Shown here in pieces: positions 48,118 through 58,768 of a stretch of DNA of 64,000 bases; positions within the stretch are counted from its first letter, which is position 1, and the number at the start of each line of letters is the position of its first letter. Under the pieces are notes generated by a model. The model did not search any database, was not told the DNA's origin, and saw nothing but the letters and a program-made list of their open reading frames with translations. A program made the position numbers and the translations under genes. Origin of the DNA: Papiliotrema nemorosa (lineage: Eukaryota > Basidiomycota > Tremellomycetes > Tremellales > Rhynchogastremaceae); NCBI GenBank assembly GCA_032158125.1, contig JASKOT010000010.1, positions 62,001-126,000 of the forward strand. The letters are read 5' to 3'.

Positions 48118-49464
48118 TTACGCCTTGATCACGCCAAGGGCGATAAACTGCTCAATAGACTCTCTGATCATGTCGTCTTTTTCCGTATCTATCTCATCAG
48201 CGCAGCTTCAAATACGCCCGAGAACGACTTACAATGTACATCGAGATCCCGGGTAGCCTTGCTTCCGTCAAGTGTGTACGTCTTGCTGGAAGGGTTCTCC
48301 TCCGGGGTTCCGAGAGGAATGACATCCTTCTTGGCGAGTTGCGGGAACAGCTCCCGTGCCCTGTTGGCAAGACCCTGATAGTCGAAAGTCCCGTTGACCA
48401 GCGGGAATCGACCGGTAACCTTCTTTGAGATTGCGCCGTAGTTTGCATCAGCGACGTTTCGGACCTATAATCAGCTCCACTTTCCCAAATTCGGTAGAAA
48501 GACTACACACATCGACCCAGATGGGGAAAGGTGTATCGGGGACTTGAGCGTCTTTGCCGGCCGCGATAGCATTGAAGGTGTCCTTGGTAGAAACATCACC
48601 ATTGATCAGATCTTCGGCGGTGACTCCAGGGTTGTAGTTGATCGCGGGACCCAAGATGACTGATCATCAGCATCGACCCTGGAGAGTCTATTGACAAAAT
48701 AGCTCACCGCATGGATTGAGAGTTGCGAGAGAGTACCCCGGGTTGAGCTTCTTGTGCAACTCAATACCCGCTTCTTCAGCCATCTTTTTCGAAACGCAAT
48801 ACCAGTAGATCGGTCCTCCCGATTCACTGTACCCTCAGCTTCAGACTTGTATGCTTCAAGAATGCAATGTGCTTACGGTGTAAGACCCTCGCAATCTTTC
48901 TCGGTCCATGGCAACCAGTCATTCTCATTGTATCTCCGCCCAACTTGCTCTGAAGCAGGTTTGCTGAAATCTCCAATAGCCGCAAAGGAAGAAACGATCG
49001 TCACTGCCTTGACGCCTGGAATCAGCACTGACCCAGACCCCGACAGACCAGTGTGAGAGGCGGGACTCACTGTCGACTTTGGCAGCTTGTTCGAGGATAT
49101 TCGTGGTTCCCTTGACAGCGGGATCTCTGTATTCTTCCCATTTTGTGCCGTTGAAATGCCATGGTGAAGCGCAATGCGCAATCTATCACTCCTTAGTCTG
49201 GACCACCTGCCGCCGCAAAGTCAAGCTCACCGCATCGACCCCTTTCAACGCCTCCGTGAAGTCCCCCTCGATGAGATCTTTGACGATGACAACCTCCACC
49301 TTTCCATCTTTGAACCCTTGTGCAAGCGAAGGCAGCGTCTTGACCTTCTCGGCTTTGTCTTGAGACCGGATGGTTCCTCGTACATGCCATCCCTCTTTGA
49401 GAAATCGAACGGCGGTATGAACAGCTACGAATCCATTGAGACCGGTGATGAGGACTGTGGGCAT
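48118..49464 (-). CDS. GRE2-like NAD(P)-dependent short-chain (extended) reductase
   Basis: Multi-exon gene from ATG 49462-49464 (MPTVLITGLNGFVAVHTAVR) to TAA 48118-48120, about 350 residues. The Gly-rich nucleotide-binding loop TGLNGFVA and the catalytic YCVSK (Y-x-x-x-K, near 48790-48812, in GGPIYWYCVSKKMAEE) mark an extended short-chain dehydrogenase. AHCASPW, VKGTTNILEQA and VTIVSSFAAI place it with yeast Gre2/dihydroflavonol-reductase-like enzymes, which reduce aldehydes and ketones such as methylglyoxal. Its substrate is not determinable here. Gre2-type genes are often stress-induced; Hog1 is in the same window but this is not evidence of a link. Confidence 0.88.
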
Positions 49465-49862
49465 GTTGTGGAGTTTACTGCTTTCTGGCTTGATGTATTG
49501 GAGCGGAAGGGATCGACAATGGCAAATCGCCAGTCGACGAGACGCTTATATACCTCTTTTCGAATGTCCTCGGCGCCGAAGCTACTCTGTGGTGACGATC
49601 AAGGCCGTCGGTATCGAGAATTCCGACTGTCAGCGAGGGAGGCCATTCGAGACGCTTGGCATGACCTCCACCTCCACATAAACCGCAAAGGAGCAACCTC
49701 CACCTCAAACCTGAAACACGTGTAACCGTGCGAGAATGACGCAATGGATCGACAGCATCCATAGTGCTCAGATCACCTCCACCAAACGTCCCCTACGAGC
49801 ACAGATATCCAGCTCAAGCCTGATAGGAGAAATATCGATTTCACTGTCCGTCCACAGACATA
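49465..49862. other. Intergenic: reductase promoter, esterase 3' flank
   Basis: 398 bases upstream of the GRE2-like gene and downstream of the esterase. No convincing gene or repeat; a promoter for the reductase is expected. Confidence 0.45.
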
Positions 49863-51786
49863 TCAAGGGTATAACTTCCAATCGTACGCGATCTCGCCTC
49901 CCCAGCCACCGATCGAGCACTGAGTGACCTCTCCACCTCCCAGAGCGTATACAGCTTCAGGTCGACTACTGCTGTACTTCTCCCAGAGTTCTTCTCGCCG
50001 CACACGTACCGATCTGCTCCCACGGCCTCTGGTCCGCATCCTCGAGTAGTTGGGGTCAAGATGGGTAATGAAAGAGGCCCAACGATCAATGACTTCATCC
50101 TGTTGCTCAGCGAGATTGTATAATCACACTTACTAAGCTGCCTGATCCGGTACCGAATGTGGGGTAGATATCATCCTTTATTCAGCTTCAAGCGGAAAAG
50201 TGACTCACTTCGTGACAGACCCTTCCGTCCGCCTGGCAATAGGTCCCTTGATTGGTTGGGTACGTCACGCCCTTCTCCCATTCTCCCACCCAGACATCTC
50301 CTCCAGCTCTTGCCCAAGCACCCGCAACATCCCGATTCGGACATCTCCACACTCCGTCCGTCACTATCCTCTCCAGATTGTTCCTCAGCGCATCGTCAGA
50401 CTTCTCCAAAGTGTAGGCTGATTTCCGGGCAATTTGGGCGGCTCTGTCTCGACCGACGAGTCCCGTGAGTGTAGTCTGCAATGTCGCATTGGTAAGAGGG
50501 ATAGGGACGGGGAACAGAGCTTGGATGGCTGATCCTCCTTCGTTTCGCGCCGTAGTAATGATTAAGGGAAGTCGACTGGGAGGTAAGAAGAGCCCGTTGG
50601 GGTTGCCGAAGAGCAAAGGGGTCGGGTCATATGGGATCGTACTGGTACTATGGGTCGGGCGAATCACTGACATCAGTCGGATAGCATGGGTTACATACCT
50701 TCCGCCAGAGGAACACCTTCAAACACAGAAGGTGCATAAGCCAGGAGATCATCCTGCGCACCGAGAAGCTCTACCAGGGACACATCCTGCAGGCAAGCGA
50801 GTGATCTGCAGGAGGCCATCGGAGACGAAGAGTAGAATGCATCTCGAAGCTGAGCAGTGGTAGAAGGCGAAGCGAGGCCGTAGCTCTATCAAATCAGCTT
50901 AAGATCTAGCTGACTCACCATTGTATCTGATTGTAGTATTGCCGCGCGGAAGAGACCCATCGCTGATGGAGCGCCGAGTAGAGCTAACTGTCAGATATAT
51001 CGGACCAGCTCCCGCTCACATCGTATCATTCCCGCTCCGGAGCTTTGTCCACCAATCGTGACCTTCCTCGCATCTCCGCCTATTTCTGCTACATGCAGCT
51101 GTACAGCCTTCAGTCCATTGATGAGGTCTAACAAACCCAGATTGGGATCATCTTTGGACTGAGCCAAAACGGGCGGGATGAACCCGAGGACCCCAAGACT
51201 GCTGATCAGCCTCAACACAGTCTCAAATAGCTCACCGGTATTGCATGATGATCACTACCAGACCCTTCTTGGCGAGTATGGACCCATCAAGACCTGGAGC
51301 AGACGCACCTCCACCGACGAACGACCCGCCGTGCACCCTTCCTTGTCAGCTTGGTACATCTCGACACTCACCAGACGAAAACAGGCAAGGAAGATCCTAT
51401 TTGGGCGTCTTTGGGCGTATATACAGTTGCATACAGGCAGTCCTCGGATGTTTTGCCCTGGACATAGGTCGTCCCGCTCTGCGGACAAGAGGGAGGTAAC
51501 GATGTCGTCGAAGTGTTACTGTTCTCAGAGCCCACTCCATATACTCATGAGAGACTCACGTAAAGTCCGTCGACAAGTATGAACATCCCCATCTCTCGGC
51601 GGTCTGCGCATACCTAAAGGTATACCTACATGCGCCTTGATCAGTCATGGCCCCTTGTAAGCCGGAAATGCTGCATGGTGCGTCGGTTTCAGTGGCATAG
51701 GTAGAGGGATGAAAGGGCAGTCGGTGGGTCGGTCGAGCCAGGGCAAGATTTCCGACCCACAAAGCAATGAGTAGAGGGACTATCAT
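49863..51786 (-). CDS. Secreted type-B carboxylesterase/lipase
   Basis: Multi-exon gene starting MIVPLLIALWVGNLALARP, a signal peptide (ATG 51784-51786). Downstream: SEDCLYATVY (the conserved SEDCL segment, about 51415-51445), LPVFVW, then DPNLGLLDLINGLKAVQLHV and the nucleophile elbow GGQSSGAGM with the catalytic serine (about 51030-51055). C-terminal parts include IYPTFGTGSGSL and DEVIDRWASFITHLDPNYS. These identify the cholinesterase-like alpha/beta hydrolase family of fungal secreted esterases and lipases acting on carboxylic esters. Introns are very short (33 and 34 bases near 50100-50200). The final exon reading to 49863 is less certain, since a donor-like GTACGT about 140 bases earlier could alter the end. 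Confidence 0.82.
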
Positions 51787-52354
51787 GGAGACTCAAAGAG
51801 CGTGGTGGTGACCGGCACCGTGAGGATGAAGGAAAGAGCGATAATGACGGGTAAAATAGACGTTTGAACTGACGAGTCGGACAGAGAGGATAGAGAGAGG
51901 TAGGGAGGGATGAACAAAGAGCTTGTGGACGTGTATTGAGACCCCCAAGGGATAGTATGTGATACTTTGAACCCCTTGGCGTAGAGTCTGACACGTTGAG
52001 GCAGCTTCTAGCGGGTAAGCAGGCTGACGTTTCTCAGTCGAGGTAAACTCCTTCTCGCTGTGTTCCTAGCTCTCGTACCATACTTGATGCGGTGACATTC
52101 CTAGGTGTAGTCCTGTATGTTCCATTCATTGATACTTGATGTATGGCATCTGTTCTACAGAACAATGCGAACGTCGACCAAAAGTGAGCAATGGAAACAC
52201 ATCAAGCAGGGGGGGCGCTAGGTCGGTCACATCTGAAACGAGCACGCTTCATCGGCTCCTGATCGTTCGGATCCGAGCATTGGCCAACAATTTGAACCGA
52301 AAAGCCGACGATGCTCCCTCTTCTTACTGTTCACATCCCACCCCACACAGCGTC
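51787..52354. promoter_or_regulatory. Divergent promoter: esterase / LOC1-like
   Basis: 568 bases between divergent start codons. No TATA box or longer repeat recognised and no coding frame with family resemblance. Confidence 0.45.
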
Positions 52355-52855
52355 ATGTCGACGAATGCCGAAGCTGGACCTAGCTCTGCCCCGCAGAAGA
52401 TTAAAGGGAAGAAAGGTCAAGCGGGAGGTACAGGCAAGAAAGGGAAAAAGTTTGTAGAGGACAAGGTGAGTTTCCCGTAATCTTGTGTAGGAGTTTCGCT
52501 CATTGTACAGTCGGCATTGCTATCCCTCATTAGCGATGTGACAACTTCCAAGGATTCACTCACCGAGTCCAAGCTGGCCAAACATCGATCTTTCCAACCC
52601 CATTCCGAGCCTGAACGTGTGGAAACAGAGGGAGGAAAGCGGGTCAAGGTAGTCAAGGAAGTCACGCCAAGCGAGAGGCGTCGGAAAGAAAAGGATAGAG
52701 CTTTGGTTTGTCTATAAAGGCGACCTCCTGTTGACCGGTAGGCCGAAGCAAAGGTTGCTATCGCAGCAAAAGCCAAAGAGAAGAAGCGGAGGCGGACTGA
52801 ACAGACGTCGACAACAGCTTCCACAACGACCAAAAAGCGGGTAGGATTCGCCTAG
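52355..52855 (+). CDS. LOC1: LOC1-like ribosome-biogenesis/mRNA-localisation protein
   Basis: Three exons, ATG 52355 to TAG 52853-52855, about 135 residues, highly basic. The joined core KKGKKFVEDKSALLSLISDV followed by TESKLAKHR, ERRRKEKDRAL and the end TKKRVGFA parallels yeast Loc1 (GKKGKKFI..., ...ESKLEKAR..., ...KKVSFA). Loc1 is a nucleolar RNA chaperone required for 60S subunit assembly. The protein is shorter at the N-terminus than in yeast. Similarity rests on a small, charged sequence and is my own reading, so moderate confidence. Confidence 0.65.
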
Positions 52856-53012
52856 GATCGCCCAAATCTTGCTCAATGATGATGTCCCGCTATCAAATCA
52901 TGAATGACGCCTATCACATGCATTATAATGTCCAGTAAGATGCTGTCGGCCAGTTCGACCCATGATATATATATACACAACTAACGCCTTGCCTTCACCC
53001 TGCTGGTGATAT

Positions 53013-54745
53013 CTAGGTCCTTCGCATTGCTGAAGTCTCCTCGGCCGGTGAACCTCCATTTCCTAGCTCTACATCCCCATCTCGAGGAACGTCTGTATAC
53101 AACGGTGGTAGATCCACCACATCCTCTTCATGCGGTCTATTCATCGGGACCCTCCCCGCGTCTGCGTGTCGTCTAAATGTGGGTCCACTCTCGGGCCTTC
53201 TTCTACTTCGATCATCGGATAACCTTGCGCCTGGAGGGAGAGCTGGTAAGGTAGCAGGGTCGTCGTGATTGATCACGCGCATTGGTCCTCCAGCTTGACC
53301 TGAAGTAGGGGTTCGAGGGGATGACGAGTGAGACAAGAGGTCATGTTTTAACCCTGAGTTGGAGACCGGTTGCGAGGGTGACGAGGGAGAGTCAGATATA
53401 CGTGATTTAGTGGGGAGGGGTCCTGCTACTCCTGGAGTATCGTTCGTTGTTGTTGTCTCCCTCGAACCCACCCCTGACAGTCTCGCTCCTAAACCCGCAT
53501 ATCCGGCGGATGTCATCGTACCACTCGCAGTGTCATCTTGCAGGTCGACGGCGTCTTGACCACTGATGAACGGGTCCAATCGATGATAAGGCTCAGCCAT
53601 GGAAACGCTATCCCTTGCAAGTCCAGTCTCCCCCTCGGTCAGATCCACATCGTCCGAGACGACTTTTTGTTCCTTGAGATCTCGTCTTCTTTTCCGTCGA
53701 CGAACGAAGAAAAGCGCGAGTAGAATGACGAGCAGTAGAGCGACGATGCCAATGACGATGCCCGCGATCGCACCTCCTGATAGACCCTTGTTGGATCCGG
53801 CCGGTTCCGTGACTGGCAGTGTCGCGGCTGACAAGGTGTTTGTCGCCAATCCGACGGGCCAGGATCCAGTTGGGTAGATTTCCTGAGAGATACAAGACGT
53901 GTCGTTGCTTGTCGAGGGGTCCGGATCCACCTCGTAGATACCCGCCACTCCTCCAGTACCGTACCCCGATGCATCGCTGCCGTCAGCGCATTCACACCTG
54001 GAGGGGAGACTGCACTCACCTCATCATGATCGTGAACCTAGCTCCTTTGGTCATATTCAATGTCCAATCGCTCATGGAAGTCACACCATGTTCTAGCTCC
54101 ACGTCAAATGGGGTAAAACTCTGGTCCAGAGGAATCACAGTGAAGTTGTATGGTCCATATTCCCTTCCTCCCGACCAAGCCAATTCGAACCCCCTTTCAC
54201 ATTGCTCTGCCACTCCGGATACGGAGAAGGTGAAATCGAGAGAAGAAGCATTCTGGGATGCCGTGTAAAGACAGGACGTCTGGTTGGACACAGAGACTCG
54301 ATGGATTTGGGATGATCCACCTGCACCCAAGCCGGTTGCATCGGACATGACGACAATGTAACTCGTCCCGGCGTTTAGCTGGATCAAGATCTGGTGATAA
54401 GCGATTGCAGACTGATGATGGAGTGAAACTTACGTCGAATTTTCCGCTACCGTTGCTGTATGCGCTGTCTGGAATGTCATATATGAAAGGCTGACCGTAG
54501 ATTGGACTAGTCGTCAACGGGTGAAGTAGCTGGACCACCTACACTATCCACGCGCTATAAGGCCCCGTACCGCCCGACCACGACAGGGTTTGTACCTGTA
54601 AGTCAATACAGTGTGCTTGGGAGCAGGACAATTAACTCACGTTACATTGATAAGCTGTATCGGCCCAATAGAAGAACCAAGCCTGAACGGGAGATATGGC
54701 CAGCAGCGTGATGGCCCATAGCCACAGAGGTGATAGTCGACGCAT
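53013..54745 (-). CDS. Single-pass membrane protein with duplicated ectodomain and PPxY tail
   Basis: Multi-exon gene. Signal peptide MRRLSPLWLWAITLLAISPV followed by QAWFFYWADTAYQCN. The extracellular part contains two similar units, each with a turn of the type MSDATGLGAGGSSQIH (about 54300-54360) and MSDASGYGTGGVAGIYEV (about 53925-54020), separated by SGGREYGPYNFTVIPL; N-glycosylation sites (NQT, NAS, NMT, NDT) are frequent. One transmembrane helix follows (AIAGIVIGIVALLLVILLAL) with a basic stop-transfer RRRKRRR. The cytosolic tail of about 240 residues is Ser/Pro-rich and contains PPLY (codons 53097-53108), a WW-domain ligand. This layout is common in basidiomycete surface sensors of unknown function. 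I cannot name the family. Confidence 0.75.
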
Positions 54746-55636
54746 GAGTGATGATGCGGCTCGTTAGTACTGCCTTCTACCTCATGGAGGAGTATGGAGT
54801 ATGTGATCTCTTGTCGGGCTTTTGGCGGAGAGTAGAGTGAAGGTCAAACGTCGATCTCGGTGATTGCTTGGATGGGATGAGACGATGTCTGTTGAAATTG
54901 CTTGGCCACGCCGAACCGGCTTGGAGATTGACGCAAATTGCCGAGGAGGGCAGGGGATTCGATCGTCGACAGAAACTCTCGTGACGATGATTAATGACGG
55001 ATGACGAGCTCGCGATGATCAGAATTACCTGGTCAAGAAGAAGTTGGATACCAAGAAGAACTGTACACGCCTTTTGATACCAAGCACACAGGAGAGAGAC
55101 GCGCTAGACGGCGAACCACCAACCTTGTCAGGAAGGGGGGAGCAGGTTGGGCATCCCGGATAATTACGTAACAACGACATCGGTTTCTCGCCAAGAAGGC
55201 GGTGCTCCCTTCCCGTTTGGAGTCCAACCTCTGCCTGATTCGCTGGTTGACCAGGGCAACAATGGGTAGATCGATCCCCTTTGCGAGAAAGGACAGCGTG
55301 CCGCCATATGTAGCTCACAGGACTCGTTCCCAGCGTGAAACGTACCGCTTTAAGGACGCGCAATAAGTTCCCATCGTCATCCTTTCACCAGTCCGAGATA
55401 CAGTCGGTACAGGCAATATTATGCATGAACGTCACATGGGAAAGAAGCATTAAAAGACGTGTAGAGGAACGAGAAGATCTGTCAATTGCGTGTATGTGGA
55501 TCATGAGGCCATCGGTGCGCCAGTCCCAACTCTCTCCCACCGACCCCAACTCTTTTCCACCAACACCTAGTAAGTACCTCGGTATGCTGGGTCTCGTCGC
55601 CAGCTGCTGCATCAGCTCATGAAGGTTGAATCCAAC
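54746..55636. other. Intergenic: 891 bases without supported gene
   Basis: Lies upstream of the single-pass membrane protein gene and downstream of the SUR7-like gene. Short frames on the minus strand (about 55030-55360) show no family motifs and overlap plus-strand frames. I see no RNA gene. Confidence 0.45.
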
Positions 55637-56534
55637 TCACAATCGAAAACCTCGTCTTGGCTTCTCGCTTACTACAGGCGCCGTGGTGCCCACGTTTCTC
55701 GCAGGATAAGCAGCATGACGATCCGAGTACCGTCCAAAGATACCACACCCTGCCAAGCAGATCGCAGCGGTCAGAGCTCCCGCTGCGGCTAACGAGATCC
55801 ACAAGGCATTGCCTATATGTCCGGTGAAAACTCCGTTGGTGTAGTCGTTGATCCTCTTTCGAGCGACGAGGACGAGAGCGAGGTTCAGCCAGAACGCGAT
55901 CCAGCCCATAAGCGAGCTGAGGAAGAGGGTGAGAAAGGTGATCTGCCGTTAGTGAGACAGGCTCATATTGGTTCGGTCAAGAACGCACAATCTCCATGAT
56001 TCGGCTGGAACAGAACCATGCGAAGAAGGCAAAGAAGAGGCTGATCTAGCTAGGTCAGGACGGTCAAAGGAGGTGATGGGACGTACACCTGCCGCTCCAG
56101 CCGCAATGGCATTGACAATCAGACTTCCCGCAAGAGCCTTGACAACCACTCGAGCTGTATCTCGCCCAATGTCTACACCGAAAAAGTTGGTATCGATGGT
56201 GTATCCTACATCAGGGTCGGTACATCGAGAGATGCCAGAGTACGAAATTTCCAGGAAGCTGTCAGTCAACATGGGTTGAAGGATGTTCTAGGCTTGACCC
56301 AAACTCACCTGGCTTCACCACCTCGATAACATGTCCCCAGAACACCGATATTGGCGGCAGTGGATCCACCTGGGTACTTGATCTTGAGCAAGAAGATGGT
56401 CTTGATGATAGGGACCGAGAGCGTGACCAAGAGGAAGAGGATGAACCCGGAGACTGATGGTCAAGACCGCTAACGTATTGCGCCCTCAACTCACGAGTCA
56501 AGAAGAAGGCTGGGAAGGCTGCTCGTGCTAGCAT
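55637..56534 (-). CDS. SUR7/PalI-family tetraspan membrane protein
   Basis: Multi-exon gene starting MLARAAFPAFFLTLSGFILF (ATG 56532-56534; the join removes a ~41-base intron), stop at 55637. Four hydrophobic helices: residues 8-30, the helix including VVKALAGSLIVNAIAAGAAG, the helix ITFLTLFLSSLMGWIAFWLN, and NALWISLAAAGALTAAICLA. The extracellular loop holds LGTCYRGGEASFLEISYSG and CTDPDVGYTID, the paired-Cys G-x-C...C...GY pattern of SUR7/PalI (Rim9) proteins. Members act in eisosomes or in ambient-pH sensing (RIM pathway) at the plasma membrane. About 230 residues with a short cytosolic tail. Which branch it belongs to is not resolvable by eye. Confidence 0.8.
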
Positions 56535-57329
56535 GGTGGACTATACAGTCGTGGAAGGGATGTGAAGGATGAAAAGACGATGATGTGAGTGACGAGGTGA
56601 CCCGTTCAGCGCGGAGGAAAAGAAGATGGCGGGCACTGGGGTCATGATCCTTTGTACTCGACCCCCCTTGTGCTGGCATTCTGCGTGTTTCAACATTCAT
56701 TTGGATTGTCTCCCTGTCGTGACGTCAGTCAACAGTATCGGATGCATGTATCAGTAATGTGAAGTGTAACAACCGTGTGTCTGATCGACAAAGGGGGCCC
56801 GACATCACGGGACGAGGTTGAAGGGGGGAAGAGGCGTTTTGTTTGATCGTGCTCGGAGTGAACAACTCGCGATATCGACATACAATAAATTGGCCAAAGC
56901 TTCACGCTGACGATCCGACCAAGTATCATGACGAAAGACCTGACGCCCGTCTATCCTAGCCTTGAGTGTATACGAGCCATGTTCGGCGAGTGTGCTTCAC
57001 GAAAATTGCCTACATCACGCACGGCATGGGTTGGTACATTTTACAGAGGGTCGACGTCCTAGTACAAGGCCATCTATGAGCTTGTACCCAATTGGCCCAC
57101 TATGCTATGCCACCTTTTTCCCTAGTGTGGGATCCGCAATCATGCCGCCAATGAAGTAACAGCCTTGCATAACCATGAGGTCAAAATCCTGAGTTTGTCG
57201 ATGTCACTCGCTCACTCAAGCTTTTCATGCACCGAAAACCCTCACTTGCATTTGCTTCTCTGCACTATCAACTCGAAGAAAACTCAGACCATTGTCAATG
57301 CAAGACCCCGCCCCCCTCCTGCCCCGGGA
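56535..57329. other. Intergenic: SUR7-like promoter and end of the tandem array
   Basis: 795 bases. No supported gene. Upstream region of the SUR7/PalI gene and 3' flank of the first tandem paralog, whose conserved tail ends at 57330. Confidence 0.45.
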
Positions 57330-57494
57330 TTATGCGCTCTCAAAATCTCCCCATTCTTCTTTAGAAGACGCAGCTTCCGCTTTCAACTCCGCTTTGGCAG
57401 GTCCTGACCCAGTGTCTGCGTCCATCAAACTACCAGCACTCACGCCCGAGGGGGGACCTTTGTAACCCGGATGATCGACACACTGCTCGAGGAT
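57330..57494 (-). other. Conserved in-frame extension of paralog A beyond its TGA
   Basis: Open frame directly following the TGA in the same phase. It starts ILEQCVDHPGY and ends in an acidic EEWGDFESA before TAA. Similar to the tail of paralog C (ILESCFDHPQ...) and to the shifted tail of paralog B (ILSQCVDHPEY). No splice donor was found that would remove the stop. Confidence 0.65.
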
Positions 57495-58085
57495 TCAATG
57501 ATGCCACTGCATCTTCAGATTGAAATTGGTGAAGTCAGTAAACAGTCCTGCCGGCCGATACCTGAATGTCTTCTTGTCTAGCCAATTGTTGAGATCGAGT
57601 TCCGACATCTTGAAAGGCTCACCGCTGTTCACGCGTTGCATGATGCTCTCCTTCTGCATGAATCGTCTAGACTCTCTGGTGAGATTTAGGACGTTACGCA
57701 TCGCTCCTCGTGTCAACCAATCAACAACAGTCTTGACATCATCCGCCTCGTTGTAAATTCGCGCATCCTCCATCAATCTGGTTATGGCATAAGCCGTGCC
57801 GACGTCGATCTTTGTGGGCAATGTGGCGGTCTTCCAGCCGTCATCATCCTTCGCAAACAACAAGTTGTAGTCAGGGAGCAGGACGAGATTCTTCTCCCAC
57901 TTGAGCTTTTTTTCGTTTGCTTCAGAGGATGCAGAGGTAGCAGAGGTGACCTTGAGAGGCGACACAAAGTTGTCTCGCCAATGGTAACCTTCGCATGGCG
58001 GTGCATTGCTAGGCTTCTCAGTCAAGGAGAGATATTCCTGCAATGTTGTCTTCTTGCCGACTGAGGGAGTAGCAGTTGTGTCCAT
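57495..58085 (-). CDS. Tandem-array paralog A, unknown family (C-terminal tail cut off by TGA)
   Basis: Intronless, ATG 58083-58085 to TGA 57495-57497, 196 residues. No family recognised; no signal peptide or membrane helix. The core matches two neighbours: LLPDYNLLFA, PTKIDVGTAYAITRLM, FKMSELDLNNWLDKKTF. After KMQWHH the stop codon sits exactly where the third paralog has a serine, and the same frame beyond it continues ILEQCVDHPGYKG for 54 codons to TAA at 57330-57332, matching the third copy's ILESCFDHPQ. The protein is therefore either truncated, read through, or the stop is a recent mutation or sequence error. Predicted soluble. A CATAAAAG box (58168-58175) lies about 85 bases before the ATG. 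Confidence 0.72.
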   Translation of the reverse strand: MDTTATPSVGKKTTLQEYLSLTEKPSNAPPCEGYHWRDNFVSPLKVTSATSASSEANEKKLKWEKNLVLLPDYNLLFAKDDDGWKTATLPTKIDVGTAYAITRLMEDARIYNEADDVKTVVDWLTRGAMRNVLNLTRESRRFMQKESIMQRVNSGEPFKMSELDLNNWLDKKTFRYRPAGLFTDFTNFNLKMQWHH

Positions 58086-58768
58086 GGTGAGGGAGCAAAG
58101 AGTTTGGTAGCTTTGCAAAAGGCTTTGCAAAAGACAACAGGTGTGGGAGGTGAGAGTGATTCAAGAGCTTTTATGTATCCGTTCAAGCCCCTATCCACGG
58201 CGACTATAGTACGATAAGAGGGATACAGTGCTACCAAGTGTGAAAGGACACCATTTCCCATGCTTCTCGTATCAGGGAGAATCTGAGACCCCGATACGAA
58301 ACAAGTTTCCGTGACTACGTTCGTCTATGTATATCCTTTGAACATCGATCGAGGCATGTGGCGAATGTGGTAATAGCCAGAACGGGTCCGCACGGCCGTC
58401 AACTCTCCAGAAGGGGGCGAATCCCCCAGTCTCGCGTTCTGTATGACAACTCGCACTTTGCAAGTTGATCTCGGGTAGTACGGGTGTGACTGTGCGTGCG
58501 GAAGAAAGGCCGGCCATCCCTCGTTCGCCCTCCTCACACCTCTCGCTTCTCACTGACCATTCGACATTTGTGAAACCGATTGGGCCCGTGAGCAAGAGGT
58601 CCCAGCTGGCATGCATCGCACGTGGGCAGCGTTACTCTTATATCCCATCATCTTAACAGTGCCCTTCCTCTTCTCGCACGATGTGAGCTCCCGGTAGAGT
58701 CGTCCGTTACCTCCAAGATCTCGCAAGATCGGTCAAATGGAGCTTACGAAAGCCCCAAACTCCTCTTC
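58086..58768. promoter_or_regulatory. Promoter region of paralog A
   Basis: 683 bases between paralog A and the tail of paralog B. The leader holds a direct repeat CTTTGCAAAA (58111-58120 and 58123-58132), a TATA-like CATAAAAG on the minus strand (58168-58175), and AGTGAT just downstream of it (58155-58160). Confidence 0.5.
58111..58132. repeat. Direct repeat CTTTGCAAAA x2 in paralog A leader
   Basis: Two copies of a 10-base sequence with a 2-base spacer, about 25-47 bases upstream of the start codon. Small, could be a binding site pair or a local duplication. Confidence 0.6.

Noticed and set aside
55025..55363. Minus-strand 112-codon frame in the 54.7-55.6 kb gap
   Set aside because: No start context, no domain, and overlapped by frames of similar length; composition does not resemble neighbouring exons.
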